Assembly: GCA_965242845.1 (NCBI GenBank)
Contig: CBDETC010000001.1
Span: 1-64,000 of the forward strand
Reading direction: 5' to 3'
DNA length: 64,000 nucleotides
DNA from: RHLJ01 sp965242845
GTDB lineage: Bacteria > Bacteroidota > Rhodothermia > Balneolales > Balneolaceae
In this document: piece by piece, positions 6,784-16,174 of the stretch
Numbering within the stretch: position 1 is the stretch's first letter
Layout: each line of letters begins with the position of its first letter
Notes under the pieces: generated by a model
Told to the model about the DNA's origin: nothing
The model's input: only the letters and a program-made list of their open reading frames with translations
Databases searched by the model: none
Made by a program: the position numbers and the translations under genes

Positions 6784-9447
6784 ATGTCCAGGAAGACTTC
6801 ATCCCAAATCAGAAACGAATTTTTGGAATTCTTTGCAGAGAAAGAGCACGCGATAGTATCAAGTGCGCCTGTAGTTCCTAAAGATGATCCTACGCTTTTG
6901 TTTACAAATGCCGGAATGAATCAATTTAAATCCATTTTTTTAGGTGAAGAGGAATTCCTTGCACATGAAGGGAAAAACTGGAGTCGTGCTGCCGATACTC
7001 AGAAATGTATCCGGGTAAGCGGAAAGCATAATGACCTTGAAGAAGTAGGGCATGATACCTATCACCATACTTTGTTTGAAATGTTAGGGAACTGGTCCTT
7101 TGGTGATTACTTCAAAAAAGAAGCAATTTCATGGGCTTGGGAACTTCTTGTTGATCGATGGGGAATGGATCCCGGTAGATTATACGCTACTGTATTTGGA
7201 GGAGACGAAAAGGATGGATTCCCGGTAGATGAAGAAGCTATTGAATTATGGAAAAGTGAAACTTCCATCGCTCATGACCACATCCTAAAGTTCGGGAAAA
7301 AAGATAATTTTTGGGAAATGGGAGACACGGGCCCATGTGGACCGTGTTCTGAGATTCATATTGACTTAAGACCTGAAGAAGAGCGAAAGCAGCAGAATGG
7401 TGCCGAATTAGTGAATATGGATGACCCGAGAGTAATGGAAATTTGGAATCTTGTTTTCATTCAGTTCAACAGATTACCGGATACATCACTTAAAACACTA
7501 CCTGCCAAGCATGTGGACACAGGAATGGGTTTTGAAAGGGTATGTGCTGTACTTCAGGGAAAATTCTCAAACTACGATTCAGATGTATTTACCCCGCTTT
7601 TAGATCAGATTTCAGGAATGGCTGGGCATAAATATGGCCAAGACGAAGAAAAGGATATTGCTATACGGGTAATTGCTGACCATATACGAGCAGTAGTTTT
7701 TTCAATTGCAGATGGCGCTTCTCCCGGTAATGATGGTAGAGGCTATGTAATCCGACGTATTCAGCGAAGAGCTATTCGCTATGGTTGGGATAAACTAGGG
7801 TTCAAAGAACCATTTATGTACAAGCTGGTTCAGACCCTGGCTGATCAATTTGAAGAAGTATTTCCTGAGATTGTAGCTCAGCAAGAATATATCACCAATG
7901 TGGTGAGGGCAGAGGAAAAGAGTTTCTTAAAAACCCTGGGTCAGGGCATCGATATTTTCAACGAAATGATAAAAGGAAAACAGCTTTTGTCTGGAGGAGA
8001 TGCTTTTAAATTGCACGATACCTATGGTTTCCCAATTGACTTAACCCAGCTTATGGCTCGTGAAAAGGGTATTGAGGTAGATGAGGAAGGCTTTAACAAG
8101 AATATGCAGGAGCAGAAAGAAAGGGCTCGTGCTGCAGGTAAGTTTACTGTTGATCAAAGCCAAACGGGTGAGTGGGTAGCTGTAAGCGAAGCCTCAGAGT
8201 TTGAATTTATTGGGTACGATGATTTTGAAGCCGAGGTCACTATCACTGCATATCGGAAAGAAAAAGATCGATACGCACTTCAGCTTAGCAAGACTCCATT
8301 TTACGCTGAAAGTGGGGGGCAGGTAGCTGATACAGGTATGTTGTCGAACGGAGAAGAGTTTATTCACATCATTGATGTACAGAAGTCTCAGGAGAACTTC
8401 ATTCATTACACGGAATCCATACCTGAAAATCTTTCCGGAAATTGGACAGCTAAGATTGATCTCGAACGAAGAATAGAGATACAAAAGCATCACTCTGCTA
8501 CACACCTTGCTCATGCGGCACTAAGAAATATTCTTGGAGATCACGTAGCTCAAAAAGGATCACTTGTAAACGACTATCATTTGCGATTCGATTTCTCTCA
8601 TTATGAAGCCGTTACCGATGAGCAAATTGATGAGATTGAAGCTGAAGTAAATGCAAAGATTCAGGAAAATATTCCTCTTTTGGAAGAAAGATATGTTCCT
8701 ATCGACGAAGCTAAAGGAAGGGGAGCAACCATGCTCTTTGGAGAAAAGTATGGCGAAAATGTGCGGGTAATTACTTTCGGTGAAGATTATTCCGTTGAAC
8801 TTTGCGGGGGGACTCATGCTGGTGCTACCGGAGAGTTAGGTCACTTCAGGATATTTACTGAAAGCTCTGTAGCAGCTGGAATCAGGAGGATTGAAGCCCT
8901 GGTTGGAAAGGCGTCTGATCGATTACTTCGGGAAGAAAAGAACCTGATTATAAAATTTAGAAAGGCTGTAGGTCATCATGAAGACCCAGTACTTAATGTG
9001 ATTAAGCTACAGGAAGAGAAGAAGGCACTCGAAAAGGAACTCGACAAAATAAACTTACAAAACACGGGTGCTAAGCTAGATGAACTACTTAAAGAGGCAG
9101 TTGCTTTAGATGGCATTTCATTAGTAAAAGGTGAAATTCCAGGCGCCGATATGGGAGTACTTAAGCAGCTAGGATACGATGCTTTGCAAAAATCTTCTGA
9201 AAATACAGTTACCGTTCTTGCTTCCAGAAATGAAGAAGGCAAAGTCTTTTTAATGGTGGCAGTTACCGAAGATTTGATTAAGGAAAAAGGGCTCAAAGCA
9301 GGTGCTTTGGTAGGGCAGCTCGGCAGATTAGTTGGCGGCGGCGGCGGCGGTCAGCCTAACCTGGCAACTGCAGGTGGCAAAAATCCTGAAAAACTAGATG
9401 AGGCACTTGAAAAAGTGAATGATATCATCTCAGAATCAATTGGGTAG
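6784..9447 (+). CDS. alaS: alanyl-tRNA synthetase
   Basis: 887 residues, the usual length. The class II catalytic core occupies about residues 1-450 (opening SSQIRNEFLEFF, then LFTNAGMNQFK and GDTGPCGPCSEIH). The editing domain follows, with the zinc-site residues H570 and H574 in HHSATHLAH and C674 and H678 in CGGTH. The C-terminal C-Ala/DHHA1 region ends with the glycine-rich GRLVGGGGGGQPNLATAGG. The enzyme attaches alanine to tRNA-Ala and clears mischarged Ser and Gly. The gene is monocistronic or the first of a run; the E1alpha gene starts 83 bases after its stop. Confidence 0.98.
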   Translation: MSRKTSSQIRNEFLEFFAEKEHAIVSSAPVVPKDDPTLLFTNAGMNQFKSIFLGEEEFLAHEGKNWSRAADTQKCIRVSGKHNDLEEVGHDTYHHTLFEMLGNWSFGDYFKKEAISWAWELLVDRWGMDPGRLYATVFGGDEKDGFPVDEEAIELWKSETSIAHDHILKFGKKDNFWEMGDTGPCGPCSEIHIDLRPEEERKQQNGAELVNMDDPRVMEIWNLVFIQFNRLPDTSLKTLPAKHVDTGMGFERVCAVLQGKFSNYDSDVFTPLLDQISGMAGHKYGQDEEKDIAIRVIADHIRAVVFSIADGASPGNDGRGYVIRRIQRRAIRYGWDKLGFKEPFMYKLVQTLADQFEEVFPEIVAQQEYITNVVRAEEKSFLKTLGQGIDIFNEMIKGKQLLSGGDAFKLHDTYGFPIDLTQLMAREKGIEVDEEGFNKNMQEQKERARAAGKFTVDQSQTGEWVAVSEASEFEFIGYDDFEAEVTITAYRKEKDRYALQLSKTPFYAESGGQVADTGMLSNGEEFIHIIDVQKSQENFIHYTESIPENLSGNWTAKIDLERRIEIQKHHSATHLAHAALRNILGDHVAQKGSLVNDYHLRFDFSHYEAVTDEQIDEIEAEVNAKIQENIPLLEERYVPIDEAKGRGATMLFGEKYGENVRVITFGEDYSVELCGGTHAGATGELGHFRIFTESSVAAGIRRIEALVGKASDRLLREEKNLIIKFRKAVGHHEDPVLNVIKLQEEKKALEKELDKINLQNTGAKLDELLKEAVALDGISLVKGEIPGADMGVLKQLGYDALQKSSENTVTVLASRNEEGKVFLMVAVTEDLIKEKGLKAGALVGQLGRLVGGGGGGQPNLATAGGKNPEKLDEALEKVNDIISESIG

Positions 9448-9530
9448 GCAGGTAAAGCCGACGGCGAAAACTTTCAAAAAATTAGATATATTTCGACCCC
9501 TTTTTTAAGGAGACCGATAAACAACTTACT

Positions 9531-10631
9531 ATGGCAAAAAACAAAAAAGAAGATATCGTTTTTGCACCACGGGGCATTGGCGAATCAAGTGATGGAGTAG
9601 TTCAAAAAGGCGTTGATCTACCTCCCGCAACAAAGAAAAAGCATAAAGAGCTTGGCCTTTCTGAAGCTGATCTTTTGGCAATGTACGAACAGATGTATTT
9701 ACAACGTCGATTTGAAGAGCGTGCAATGCAACAATACCAAAAAGGTAAGTTTGGTGGTTTCTTACACCTATACATTGGGCAGGAAGCTATTTCTACTGGT
9801 ACCGTATTCGCCTTCGATGACAAGGACGACATCATTACCGGTTATCGGGATCACGGATGGGGACTTTGTCGCGGAATTTCTGCTAATGAAGGAATGGCAG
9901 AGTTGTTTGGTAAAGCTACCGGATGTTCCAAAGGTAAAGGTGGTTCCATGCACTTTGCGAACTCTAAAGAGCACTTTTGGGGTGGTTATGGCATCGTTGG
10001 AGGTCATATTCCTATAGGTGCAGGATTCGCGTTTGCTAACAAATATAAAGGCACTGGAAATATCTCAGCGACATTTTTTGGAGATGGTGCTGTAGATCAG
10101 GGAGCTTTACATGAATCTATGAATATGGCTCAACTCTGGAAGTTGCCAGTTCTTTTTGTAGTTGAAAATAATGGCTACTCAATGGGAACTGCTGCTAAAC
10201 GCCATACCGTTGCCGAGATCGTTGATCGGGCCAAAGGCTATGGAATGAAAAGCGCAGTGATTAATGGAATGGATGTATTCTCTGTATATGAGAAAATGAA
10301 AGAAATTGCTGACGATGTACGAGCGAATTCGGAGCCTTATTTTGTAGAAATTCGAACATATCGTTATAGAGGTCACTCTATGTCTGATCCTCAAAAATAT
10401 CGTACGAAAGAGGAACTTGAGCAGTATCAGAAAATCGATCCAATTCTTCGTTTAAAAGATTACATGCTATCAAATAAGCTTGCTGAAGAAGCGACTTTGA
10501 AAGAAATAGAAGATAAAATAGAGCAGGTAGTGCTGGATGCAGTAACCTTCGCCGATGAATCTCCTTTCCCTGAAATTCAGGAAATGTACGATGACATGTT
10601 TGTTGAAGACGAACCTTACTTCCACGTTTAA
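9531..10631 (+). CDS. pdhA: pyruvate dehydrogenase E1 component, alpha subunit
   Basis: 366 residues. The thiamine diphosphate motif starts at GDGA (184-187) and ends at NN (213-214); a YRYRGHSMSDP loop at about 282-292 corresponds to the phospho-loop of E1alpha proteins. With E1beta it decarboxylates pyruvate and acetylates the E2 lipoyl arm. About 30 extra residues precede the core. It is followed by the E1beta and E2 genes with gaps of 19 and 21 bases, so the three are one operon. Branched-chain 2-oxo acid dehydrogenase is the alternative, but the sequence style is that of pyruvate E1. Confidence 0.94.
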   Translation: MAKNKKEDIVFAPRGIGESSDGVVQKGVDLPPATKKKHKELGLSEADLLAMYEQMYLQRRFEERAMQQYQKGKFGGFLHLYIGQEAISTGTVFAFDDKDDIITGYRDHGWGLCRGISANEGMAELFGKATGCSKGKGGSMHFANSKEHFWGGYGIVGGHIPIGAGFAFANKYKGTGNISATFFGDGAVDQGALHESMNMAQLWKLPVLFVVENNGYSMGTAAKRHTVAEIVDRAKGYGMKSAVINGMDVFSVYEKMKEIADDVRANSEPYFVEIRTYRYRGHSMSDPQKYRTKEELEQYQKIDPILRLKDYMLSNKLAEEATLKEIEDKIEQVVLDAVTFADESPFPEIQEMYDDMFVEDEPYFHV

Positions 10632-10650
10632 AATTTAGTTGAATTAGATA

Positions 10651-11634
10651 ATGGCAGAATTACAGTTCAGAGAAGCAATTAAGCACGCTATTGATGAAGA
10701 AATGGCTCGCGATGAGAATGTATTCATCATGGGTGAGGAAGTAGCAGAATATAATGGAGCCTACAAAGTTACTGAGGGCTTACTCGATAAATATGGGTTT
10801 AGAAGAGTTATAGACACTCCGATTTCAGAGCTTGGTTTTGCCGGGATTGGTGTTGGAGCAGCAATGCATGGCCTTCGTCCTATTGTAGAGTTTATGACCT
10901 TCAACTTTGCAGTTTTAGCTGCTGACCAGATCATTAATCACGCAACCAAAGTGAAATATATGACTGGAGGCCAGGCAGATTGTCCTATCGTATTCAGAGG
11001 GCCTAATGCGTCTGCGGGACAGTTGGGGGCAACCCACTCCGTAGCCTTTGATTCAATGTATGCACATTTTCCTGGGTTGAAAGTAATTTATGTTTCAGAA
11101 CCAGATGATGCGAAAGGTTTGATGAAATCTGCTGTTCGAGATGACAACCCGGTTCTATTTATGGAATCAGAACAGATGTACGGCTTGAAAGGCGAAGTTT
11201 CTGATGCAGAGGACTACATCATTCCTATTGGTAAAGGAAAGATTAAGCGAGAAGGAAGTGATGTGACCATCGTTGCACATGGAAAGATGTATCATGTTGC
11301 GGTACAGGCTGCTGCTCAGTTAGCTAAAGACGGTGTTGAATGTGAGATTATTGATCCAAGGACAGTAAAACCTCTGGATCTTCCATTGATCATAGAATCC
11401 ATAAAGAAGACAAACCGATGTGTGGTGGTTGATGAAGCACACCCATTTGCTGGTCTTGCTGCTGAAATAGGATTTTTGATTCAGAGAGAAGCATTCGACT
11501 ACCTTGATGCTCCTGTTCAAAGAGTCACTTTACCAGATGTGAATGCACCATTCTCTAAGAAACTTTTTGATGCATGGTTCCCTAGCCCTAAGCAGGTAAT
11601 CGATGCTGTAAACCAGGTTACATACAGAACTTAA
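10651..11634 (+). CDS. pdhB: pyruvate dehydrogenase E1 component, beta subunit
   Basis: 327 residues with the transketolase pyrimidine-binding domain first (FREAIKHAIDEEMARD, then IMGEEVAEYNGAYKVTEGL) and the transketolase C-terminal domain after about residue 200 (VTIVAHGKMYHVAVQAA; VDEAHPFAGLAAEI). The beta subunit supplies half of the thiamine diphosphate site and binds the E2 core. It sits between the E1alpha and E2 genes in the same operon. Confidence 0.94.
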   Translation: MAELQFREAIKHAIDEEMARDENVFIMGEEVAEYNGAYKVTEGLLDKYGFRRVIDTPISELGFAGIGVGAAMHGLRPIVEFMTFNFAVLAADQIINHATKVKYMTGGQADCPIVFRGPNASAGQLGATHSVAFDSMYAHFPGLKVIYVSEPDDAKGLMKSAVRDDNPVLFMESEQMYGLKGEVSDAEDYIIPIGKGKIKREGSDVTIVAHGKMYHVAVQAAAQLAKDGVECEIIDPRTVKPLDLPLIIESIKKTNRCVVVDEAHPFAGLAAEIGFLIQREAFDYLDAPVQRVTLPDVNAPFSKKLFDAWFPSPKQVIDAVNQVTYRT

Positions 11635-11655
11635 AATCACTCAATAAAAGAAGCT

Positions 11656-12891
11656 ATGGCCATTAAGATCGAAATGCCCAAACTCAGCGATACCATGGAA
11701 GAAGGGGTAATCGCAAAATGGAATGTGAAAGAAGGGGATACCGTAGAAGCAGGAGATATTATTGCTGAGGTTGAAACCGATAAAGCAACAATGGATGTTG
11801 AGGTATTTGATTCGGGTACCATTCTAAAAATTGTTCCCGGAGAAGGAGACGCAGTTCCATTGGGGGGTATCATTGCTATAATTGGTGAGGCCGGTGAGGA
11901 TATTAGTGGCTTACTTGAAGGAGGTGCTTCAGAAGCGCCTAAAAAAGAAGAAAAGGAGGAAGTAGTAGCTGTTGAAGAAAAGACAGAAGAAGCTGCTGCT
12001 ACAACCACTGCCGTAAGTTCTGATAATGGACGAGTTAAAGCTTCTCCATTAGCTAAGAAAATTGCCGCGGATAAAGGAATCGATCTTATGGGATTAAGTG
12101 GTTCTGGTCCAGAAGGTAGAATTATCAAAAAAGATGTAGAAGACTTTAAGGAAACGGGGGGGCTTACTAAACCGGCTCCGGCTGCTGCACCTGCACCAGT
12201 CTTTGATAGCCTTGAAAGTAAAGAAATAAGAGTTTCTCAAATGCGGAAAACGATTGCTCGAAGATTGTCAGAGAGCAAATTCACGAATCCACATTTCTAC
12301 GAAACTATTGATATCGATATGAAGGCAGCAGTTGCTGCACGTTCAGCTATGAATACCGCAAATGAAGTGAAAATCAGCTTCAACGATATCGTAGTTAAAG
12401 CTTGTGCTATAGCCCTTACAAGACATCAGGCAATTAATAGCTCATGGCACGGTGATATCATTATGGAACATGGTGATGTAAATGTAGCTGTTGCTGTGGC
12501 CATTGATGAAGGTCTTATGACCCCTGTAATAAATCATGCTGATAAAAAAGGTTTAGCCCAAATTTCTGCAGAAACCCGTGAATTAGCTGGTTTGGCCAGA
12601 GATCGAAAGCTTCAGCCTGATCAAATGGAAGGAAGTACATTTACTATTAGTAACCTTGGAATGTTTGGTATTGAAGAGTTCACAGCAATCATCAATCCAC
12701 CTAATGCCTGTATTCTTGCAGTAGGAGCTATTCGTGATGTACCTGTGGTAGAGAATGGCGAAATTGTTCCTGGCAAGAGAATGAAAGTGACTCTTTCAAG
12801 TGACCACAGAGTTGTAGATGGAGCGAAGGCTGCTCAGTTCTTGAATACGGTTAAGCAATTGATTGAGAACCCACTAGCAATGCTTCTGTAA
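11656..12891 (+). CDS. pdhC: dihydrolipoamide acetyltransferase (E2 of pyruvate dehydrogenase)
   Basis: 411 residues with one lipoyl domain (residues 1-80, lipoylated Lys43 in ETDKATMDVE), an Ala/Glu-rich linker, a peripheral-subunit-binding domain (about 129-166, KASPLAKKIAADKG), a second Ala/Pro linker and the catalytic domain (about 185-411). His384 and Asp388 in SSDHRVVDGA are the catalytic pair. It transfers acetyl from lipoate to CoA and forms the core of the complex. Only one lipoyl domain is present. No E3 (lpd) gene accompanies it, so E3 must be elsewhere. The operon ends here. Confidence 0.94.
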   Translation: MAIKIEMPKLSDTMEEGVIAKWNVKEGDTVEAGDIIAEVETDKATMDVEVFDSGTILKIVPGEGDAVPLGGIIAIIGEAGEDISGLLEGGASEAPKKEEKEEVVAVEEKTEEAAATTTAVSSDNGRVKASPLAKKIAADKGIDLMGLSGSGPEGRIIKKDVEDFKETGGLTKPAPAAAPAPVFDSLESKEIRVSQMRKTIARRLSESKFTNPHFYETIDIDMKAAVAARSAMNTANEVKISFNDIVVKACAIALTRHQAINSSWHGDIIMEHGDVNVAVAVAIDEGLMTPVINHADKKGLAQISAETRELAGLARDRKLQPDQMEGSTFTISNLGMFGIEEFTAIINPPNACILAVGAIRDVPVVENGEIVPGKRMKVTLSSDHRVVDGAKAAQFLNTVKQLIENPLAMLL

Positions 12892-12901
12892 ATAAACTTT
12901 T

Positions 12902-12983
12902 GGTCATCCCGGACTTGATTCTAGATCTGTAAGGGTATACTTGTTTAACCTTTACAGATTCCGGCTTTCGCCACGGAATGACG
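12902..12983 (+). repeat. REP-like imperfect palindrome
   Basis: The left arm starts GGTCATCCCGGA and carries ATCTGTAAGGG; the right arm carries CCTTTACAGAT and ends CCACGGAATGACG. Together they form a long imperfect hairpin of about 82 bases. The GTCATTCCG...GAATGACG style is that of dispersed intergenic palindromes found in many copies in bacterial genomes. It lies between the E2 stop and the terminator at 13001. Copy number cannot be judged from one window. Confidence 0.6.
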
Positions 12984-13000
12984 TTCTACTATATTTGATA

Positions 13001-13036
13001 AAAGCTTCCCGGACTTAGGTTTGGGAGGCTTTTTTA
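13001..13036 (+). terminator. intrinsic terminator of the pdh operon
   Basis: The arms AAAGCTTCCC and GGGAGGCTTT (one G-T wobble) flank a 14-base loop and are followed by a T run. It lies just before the end of the convergent motB-like gene. On the opposite strand an A-rich flank also gives a weak T run, so it may stop both transcripts. Confidence 0.75.
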
Positions 13037-14815
13037 TAAATACTCCAGGAAGAAAATAACCGGATCCATTGCCGGGATATTATTTCGAATGCGATTAAAT
13101 AGGGTAGAAGTCTCATTATAATTCGCAAATCGCTCAGTCATTACGTAGTAGTCACCACTGGGAGCTCGTTCTACAATTGTATCTACTCCTAGAGCGGATT
13201 GTATTCTTGTAGCCAGATTATCAGCGGCTTCTCTGGTTGTGAATGATTCCAGCTGTATTTGATAAGCAAATCTATATTCTTTCACATCTTCAGTCATAGG
13301 TTTAATGAAGATGTTTTCGCGGACTCCTCGTTCTCTAAATGAGCTTAATTGGCCCAGAACATTCTCTCTGGTAAGAAATGGTCCTGCAACTACATTATAA
13401 GTAGAAGCCTGGCGCGTCATAAAAGTCTGTATTCCGAATTCGTCAAGAACATTCACAGAGTAATCAAGTGCGTTTTCTTGATTTTGAAAAGCTCCAAACT
13501 GAATCTGATATTGCAATGGGGTAGGAGCAGCAATTCCAGGAGTATAACACTGATGGATCATTCCAATAGACTCATCATTTAAAGCTCGGGAAATTTCTTG
13601 TTGAGCTACCATTGCCTGATCAAATGAGCCAAAGGAATTAGATCGAACGGAATACGTACGACCATTAAATGCGACCTCAAAACCGTAATTGGTCCTGGAC
13701 TCTGCATTAGAAGCTACTTGAAAACCGGAAGAAAGTGATTGAAAGCTACCGGCAGTTACTGAAAATGAACACGAAACAGCTCGGTCTGTGAAAATTGGAA
13801 TAGATGATAAAGAGGTAGTAGTACTTTCTTCTTCAACAACAGGGTCGGGCTCTGGAGCCTGTACCGGTGTTGTATCGGTTGTCGTTGAAGGAGGAGTCAC
13901 CTCTCTTTCTTCTGGCTCGTTTTGTGCTATAGCGGGAGAACTAATTTGCTCCTCAGGCTCTTCTACAGGGTCAGTGGCTGGAGTCTCATCGACCGTCAAT
14001 GCCTGTATCAACTCGGTAACACTTTGTTCTTCCTCCTGATTCTCAGGTTCTGCTGATTCAGGTGTTTCGACTTCTTCTGTTGATGCAAGTTGCTCTTCAT
14101 TAGCCTTTCTTTCAAGAGCTTCAGTAGTATAATACAATCGGAGCACGATGCGTCTGTTCCGTTCATTACTTGCCAGGAAGGGGTTTCCGAAGGAATCGAA
14201 TTGGATTAACGGTCGGGAATCGGCATATCCGGATGCTTTGAGTCGAGCTGTTTCGATGCCCATATAATCAAAATACTTAACCACATTCGAAGCACGAGCA
14301 GTAGAAAGTTCCCAATTGGAAGGGTAGACATCAGAAGAAATGGGGACATTATCAGTATGTCCTTCTACATCGATGCTGAAGTCGTCATGAGAAGTTTGTT
14401 GGAAAGCTCTTATTACATAATTCAAGAGATCCATTCCATCAAGTTGAATAGCCGCGTTTCCTGACTGATAAAAATCATCTCCTCTAAATCGAATAACCAG
14501 ATCGTTTAGGTCTCGAAGAAGCTCAAGCCTTCCTTGCTCTATTTGAGGTTGCAGCAATACTTCGAGTTCTTCCTGGATATCTTCTATTGGGGTAGTAATA
14601 AACTCTGTTTGGTCAGCAAGTTCACCAAAGAGGGTAGAAAGCGATGAAAACTCTTCTTTAGCAATCTGGGAAACTGATAGCAGGATGATCAAAAACCCGA
14701 GTACAATGGTAATGATATCGAGGTAGCTTACTTGCCAGCTATTTTCTTCTTCCGGATCAAATTCCTCGTTAGGATAAAGTGAGTTTCCAGTGATATTTAT
14801 GGAATCCGGATTCAA
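13034..14815 (-). CDS. MotB-like stator protein with OmpA domain and three SPOR-like repeats
   Basis: 593 residues. The N-terminal helix WQVSYLDIITIVLGFLIILL carries Asp33 in the position of the ion-carrying Asp of MotB. The OmpA/MotB peptidoglycan-binding domain is at about 115-230 (VEGHTDNVPI, then SNWELSTARA). A Glu/Pro/Thr-rich linker (about 235-345) leads to three SPOR-like repeats (about 355-430, 437-510 and 517-593; for example YQIQFGAFQNQENAL and YQIQLESFTTREAA). SPOR domains bind glycan strands lacking stem peptides. MotB proteins usually end after OmpA, so the SPOR tail is unusual. It is last in a six-gene operon, 18 bases after the motA-like gene. I infer a cell-wall-anchored stator. 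Confidence 0.85.
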   Translation of the reverse strand: MNPDSINITGNSLYPNEEFDPEEENSWQVSYLDIITIVLGFLIILLSVSQIAKEEFSSLSTLFGELADQTEFITTPIEDIQEELEVLLQPQIEQGRLELLRDLNDLVIRFRGDDFYQSGNAAIQLDGMDLLNYVIRAFQQTSHDDFSIDVEGHTDNVPISSDVYPSNWELSTARASNVVKYFDYMGIETARLKASGYADSRPLIQFDSFGNPFLASNERNRRIVLRLYYTTEALERKANEEQLASTEEVETPESAEPENQEEEQSVTELIQALTVDETPATDPVEEPEEQISSPAIAQNEPEEREVTPPSTTTDTTPVQAPEPDPVVEEESTTTSLSSIPIFTDRAVSCSFSVTAGSFQSLSSGFQVASNAESRTNYGFEVAFNGRTYSVRSNSFGSFDQAMVAQQEISRALNDESIGMIHQCYTPGIAAPTPLQYQIQFGAFQNQENALDYSVNVLDEFGIQTFMTRQASTYNVVAGPFLTRENVLGQLSSFRERGVRENIFIKPMTEDVKEYRFAYQIQLESFTTREAADNLATRIQSALGVDTIVERAPSGDYYVMTERFANYNETSTLFNRIRNNIPAMDPVIFFLEYL

Positions 14816-14833
14816 ATGCTTTCACCTTTTGAG

Positions 14834-15631
14834 TTAAAGCGTACTTTTTCCACGCTTCATATGAGCTTGTAAGCGATCATAAATCTGAAGAGAAGTTTTC
14901 TGTTCTTCGATTAAAATGATCCCTTCAAGGATGAGTTTCTCGCGGAAGTATTGTAGTGAAGCAATATTATTGAGTTTTTTTGCCATGGGAGTAAAAACAA
15001 AATTCCCGACTATGATCCCATAAAGAGTGGTCATAAGTGCAGCTCCTAATCCAGAAAGCAGAGATTCAACTTCACTGAATCCAGAGAGGATTACAATCAG
15101 CCCAAACAAGGTTCCCAACATACCAAATACAGGAGAGGTTCTTCCCATACTTCCAATAATCTGGTTGATTTGTTGTTGACGGGTATAATTTTCAATGATA
15201 TTGGTTTCTCCTAATTCCCTAAGCTCTTCCGTACTATAATTTGTATCCAGAACCGAGAAAAGGTACCCTTCAAACTGATCGCCATAGGTTCGGCTTAGTT
15301 CAGAAACAGCAGTTACTTTATCTGCATTAATTACTTTTTGCCATTCCAGGATGTTGTCAATATCTCTTTGAAGTACTTCATCGGTAATGGTACTGTGAGA
15401 AAACAGCTTCGTACTATCTTTTAGGGCTTGGAGTACTTTTCTGAATGGATAACTGATGAATACACTGGCAGAAATCCCACCAAATACGATAGCAAGACTT
15501 GGGATATTTAGAAATTCGTAAGTAGAAGGTATAAGATTGAACTCGGTGAATCCCATTACTAGTAGAGAGCCCCAAATCATTATTACTAATGAAACCAGAA
15601 AGCTTAATATGTTGAGTAAGGATGTTCTCAC
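14834..15631 (-). CDS. MotA-like stator ion-channel protein
   Basis: 265 residues with four membrane helices. The first pair is near residues 8-30 and 42-62 (NIPSLAIVFGGISASVFIS). A cytosolic loop of about 95 residues follows. The last two helices carry SPVFGMLGTLFGLIVIL, with Pro in the place of the functional proline of MotA, and LGAALMTTLYGIIVGN, which is closer to MotA than to ExbB or TolQ. With the MotB partner it should pass H+ or Na+ and drive a rotor. Its start abuts the stop of the TPR lipoprotein gene, so the two are translationally coupled. No chemotaxis gene is near. Confidence 0.88.
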   Translation of the reverse strand: MRTSLLNILSFLVSLVIMIWGSLLVMGFTEFNLIPSTYEFLNIPSLAIVFGGISASVFISYPFRKVLQALKDSTKLFSHSTITDEVLQRDIDNILEWQKVINADKVTAVSELSRTYGDQFEGYLFSVLDTNYSTEELRELGETNIIENYTRQQQINQIIGSMGRTSPVFGMLGTLFGLIVILSGFSEVESLLSGLGAALMTTLYGIIVGNFVFTPMAKKLNNIASLQYFREKLILEGIILIEEQKTSLQIYDRLQAHMKRGKSTL

Positions 15632-16174
15632 TTAGAAGCTCTTTCTGAGGTTTTCATCAATCAAGCCATAAAGCTGTAGCTGCTGAATCACATAAGGGGA
15701 GGGGAGGATGGGAACTTCAGGATCTAATTCCAGCGCTCTTCTCCAGTTTGCAACAAATTCATCGGGTTGCCCTAATCCAAGATATATGCTACCTCTTAGA
15801 GCGAGAATATCAGCGTTCTCTTTAATTTCCAGAGCTTTCTCTATCAAAACCCGTGCTTCCGGGTATTCCCCGGTAAATAACTTTTGCTGAGCTAAGATGT
15901 AGTAATTCACTAATTGATTAGCTTCCGAATTATGCTTCTCAAAAAGCTCTTCTTTGTAAAGCTCTTTTAAGTCTAATTCGAGCTGTTCTTCTGCAGTTAA
16001 AGTATCCGCCTCTGGAGATTCAACCTCAGCAACTACCTCAGTTGGTTCCTCATTTTCAGGTTGAACCAGATCTACAGTTTGACGACTTCCAGAGCAAGCC
16101 ACGAAAGAGACAGCAACTCCACCTATAAAGAATAGACGAACAGCTTGTGATATGATAGATTGCTTAATCTTCAC
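15632..16174 (-). CDS. TPR-containing lipoprotein of the motor operon
   Basis: 180 residues. The signal peptide ends in the lipobox SFVAC with Cys27, followed by SGSRQ, so a lipoprotein is likely. An acidic linker (about 35-75) precedes a TPR-like helical part (about 80-165) with ARVLIEKALEIKENADILAL and NWRRALELDPEVPILP. The last TPR pair resembles the C-terminal TPR of the usher-like protein in the same operon (SWRMALRFDPDIYIPT), suggesting a common ancestor or a shared partner. Its start overlaps the end of the FliF-FliG fusion by 11 bases. The acceptor of this motif and the membrane it is sorted to are unknown; PilF/PilW-type pilotins are an analogy only. Confidence 0.7.
   Translation of the reverse strand: MKIKQSIISQAVRLFFIGGVAVSFVACSGSRQTVDLVQPENEEPTEVVAEVESPEADTLTAEEQLELDLKELYKEELFEKHNSEANQLVNYYILAQQKLFTGEYPEARVLIEKALEIKENADILALRGSIYLGLGQPDEFVANWRRALELDPEVPILPSPYVIQQLQLYGLIDENLRKSF

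Noticed and set aside
9332..9360. GGC triplet repeat in alaS that looks like a microsatellite
   Set aside because: It encodes the conserved Gly-rich motif near the end of AlaS and is normal for the family.
14834..15631. ExbB/TolQ identity for the MotA-like protein
   Set aside because: Four membrane helices, the long cytosolic loop and the SPVFGMLGTLFGLI/TTLYG pattern fit MotA, and the partner has a MotB-type Asp helix and OmpA domain.
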